DNA of 5,164 nucleotides from Burkholderiales bacterium (GTDB lineage: Bacteria > Pseudomonadota > Gammaproteobacteria > Burkholderiales > Casimicrobiaceae). Every line of letters begins with the position of its first letter. Within the stretch, counting starts at the first letter, position 1. The position numbers and the translations under genes were made by a program. Below, one piece after another: positions 4,923 through 5,164 of this stretch. The notes under the pieces were generated by a model. The model was not told where the DNA came from and made no database searches. It worked only from the letters and a program-made list of their open reading frames with translations. The DNA is taken from NCBI GenBank assembly GCA_031283405.1, contig JAITBX010000004.1:1-5164 (forward strand). Direction: 5' to 3'.

Positions 4923-5164
4923 ATGTTTGCAGGGGTTGATCCAGTAGTAGTCAATCTGTTTGTGTTCGTGCTGGCGATATTCGTCGGCTACCACGTGGTG
5001 TGGAACGTCACGCCGGCGCTGCATACGCCGCTGATGTCCGTCACCAACGCCATTTCCGGCATCATCCTGGTAGGCGCCATGCTGGCCGCTGCGCCCGTCG
5101 CGTTCGATTGGGGCGGCTGGGTCGGCGTGTTGGCGGTAGCGCTGGCCTCGGTCAACGTGTTTGG
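4923..5164 (+). CDS. pntAB: Transhydrogenase subunit alpha part 2 (membrane domain II), 3' end cut by the window
   Basis: In split transhydrogenases PntAB carries the membrane helices that are fused to the C-terminus of PntA in E. coli; with PntB it forms the proton channel domain. Eighty codons are present, from MFAGVDPVVVNLFVFVLAIFV to ALASVNVFG, where the window ends. The family usually has about 100-140 residues, so the third helix and tail are missing. The sequence shows a first helix (about 7-22), the conserved GYHVVWNVTPALHTPLMSVTNAISG stretch (22-46), a second helix (about 44-60), and the start of a third after FDWGGW (62-67). The start is fixed by the ribosome-binding site at 4910-4917 and the 11-base gap after pntAA. 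pntB is expected to follow beyond the window. Confidence 0.93.
   Translation, partial: MFAGVDPVVVNLFVFVLAIFVGYHVVWNVTPALHTPLMSVTNAISGIILVGAMLAAAPVAFDWGGWVGVLAVALASVNVF

Noticed and set aside
1..5164. A hidden defence, CRISPR, phage or toxin-antitoxin system
   Set aside because: All long convincing frames are accounted for by housekeeping or simple membrane genes. There are no spaced direct repeats, integrases, transposases or paired small toxin-like genes.

Overview
The window looks like an ordinary chromosomal segment of a Gram-negative proteobacterium, most likely a betaproteobacterium. The reasons are the AccA N-terminus (MKQTFLEFEQPIAEL), accA and tilS on the same strand close together, a split-type transhydrogenase (pntAA-pntAB), an outer-membrane beta-barrel protein ending in Phe, and GC-rich coding sequence. 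This assignment rests on recognising the proteins by eye, not on a search.

Layout, left to right. (1) Positions 1-1036, minus strand: tilS, the tRNA(Ile2) lysidine synthetase, cut at its 3' end by the window edge. (2) 1037-1171: divergent control region with a good sigma70-type promoter for the next gene and a perfect 7+1+7 palindrome over its -10 and start point. (3) 1172-1975, plus strand: a secreted beta-barrel protein resembling the 'MetA-pathway of phenol degradation / transporter' family. It sits between accA and tilS and is less GC-rich than its neighbours. (4) 1991-2956, minus strand: accA, convergent with the barrel gene and separated from it by only 15 bases. (5) 2957-3101: spacer with a possible accA promoter. 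(6) 3102-3539, minus strand: a small membrane methyltransferase of the isoprenylcysteine methyltransferase/PEMT type with a GTG start. (7) 3540-3783: divergent spacer holding an imperfect inverted repeat of about 110 bp built around two REP-like units, then the pntAA ribosome-binding region with a possible six-codon leader ORF. (8) 3784-4911 and 4923 to the window end, plus strand: pntAA and the start of pntAB, a translationally close pair.

Functionally this is mostly housekeeping: tRNA decoding (tilS), the first committed step of fatty acid synthesis (accA), and NADPH supply through the proton-motive transhydrogenase (pntAA/pntAB), which fatty acid synthesis consumes. The two accessory genes, the barrel protein and the methyltransferase, have no assigned substrate. 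I see no defence system, CRISPR array, transposase, prophage gene, tRNA or rRNA. The two most interesting places are non-coding: the palindromic operator before the barrel gene, and the REP-like inverted repeat between the methyltransferase and pntAA.
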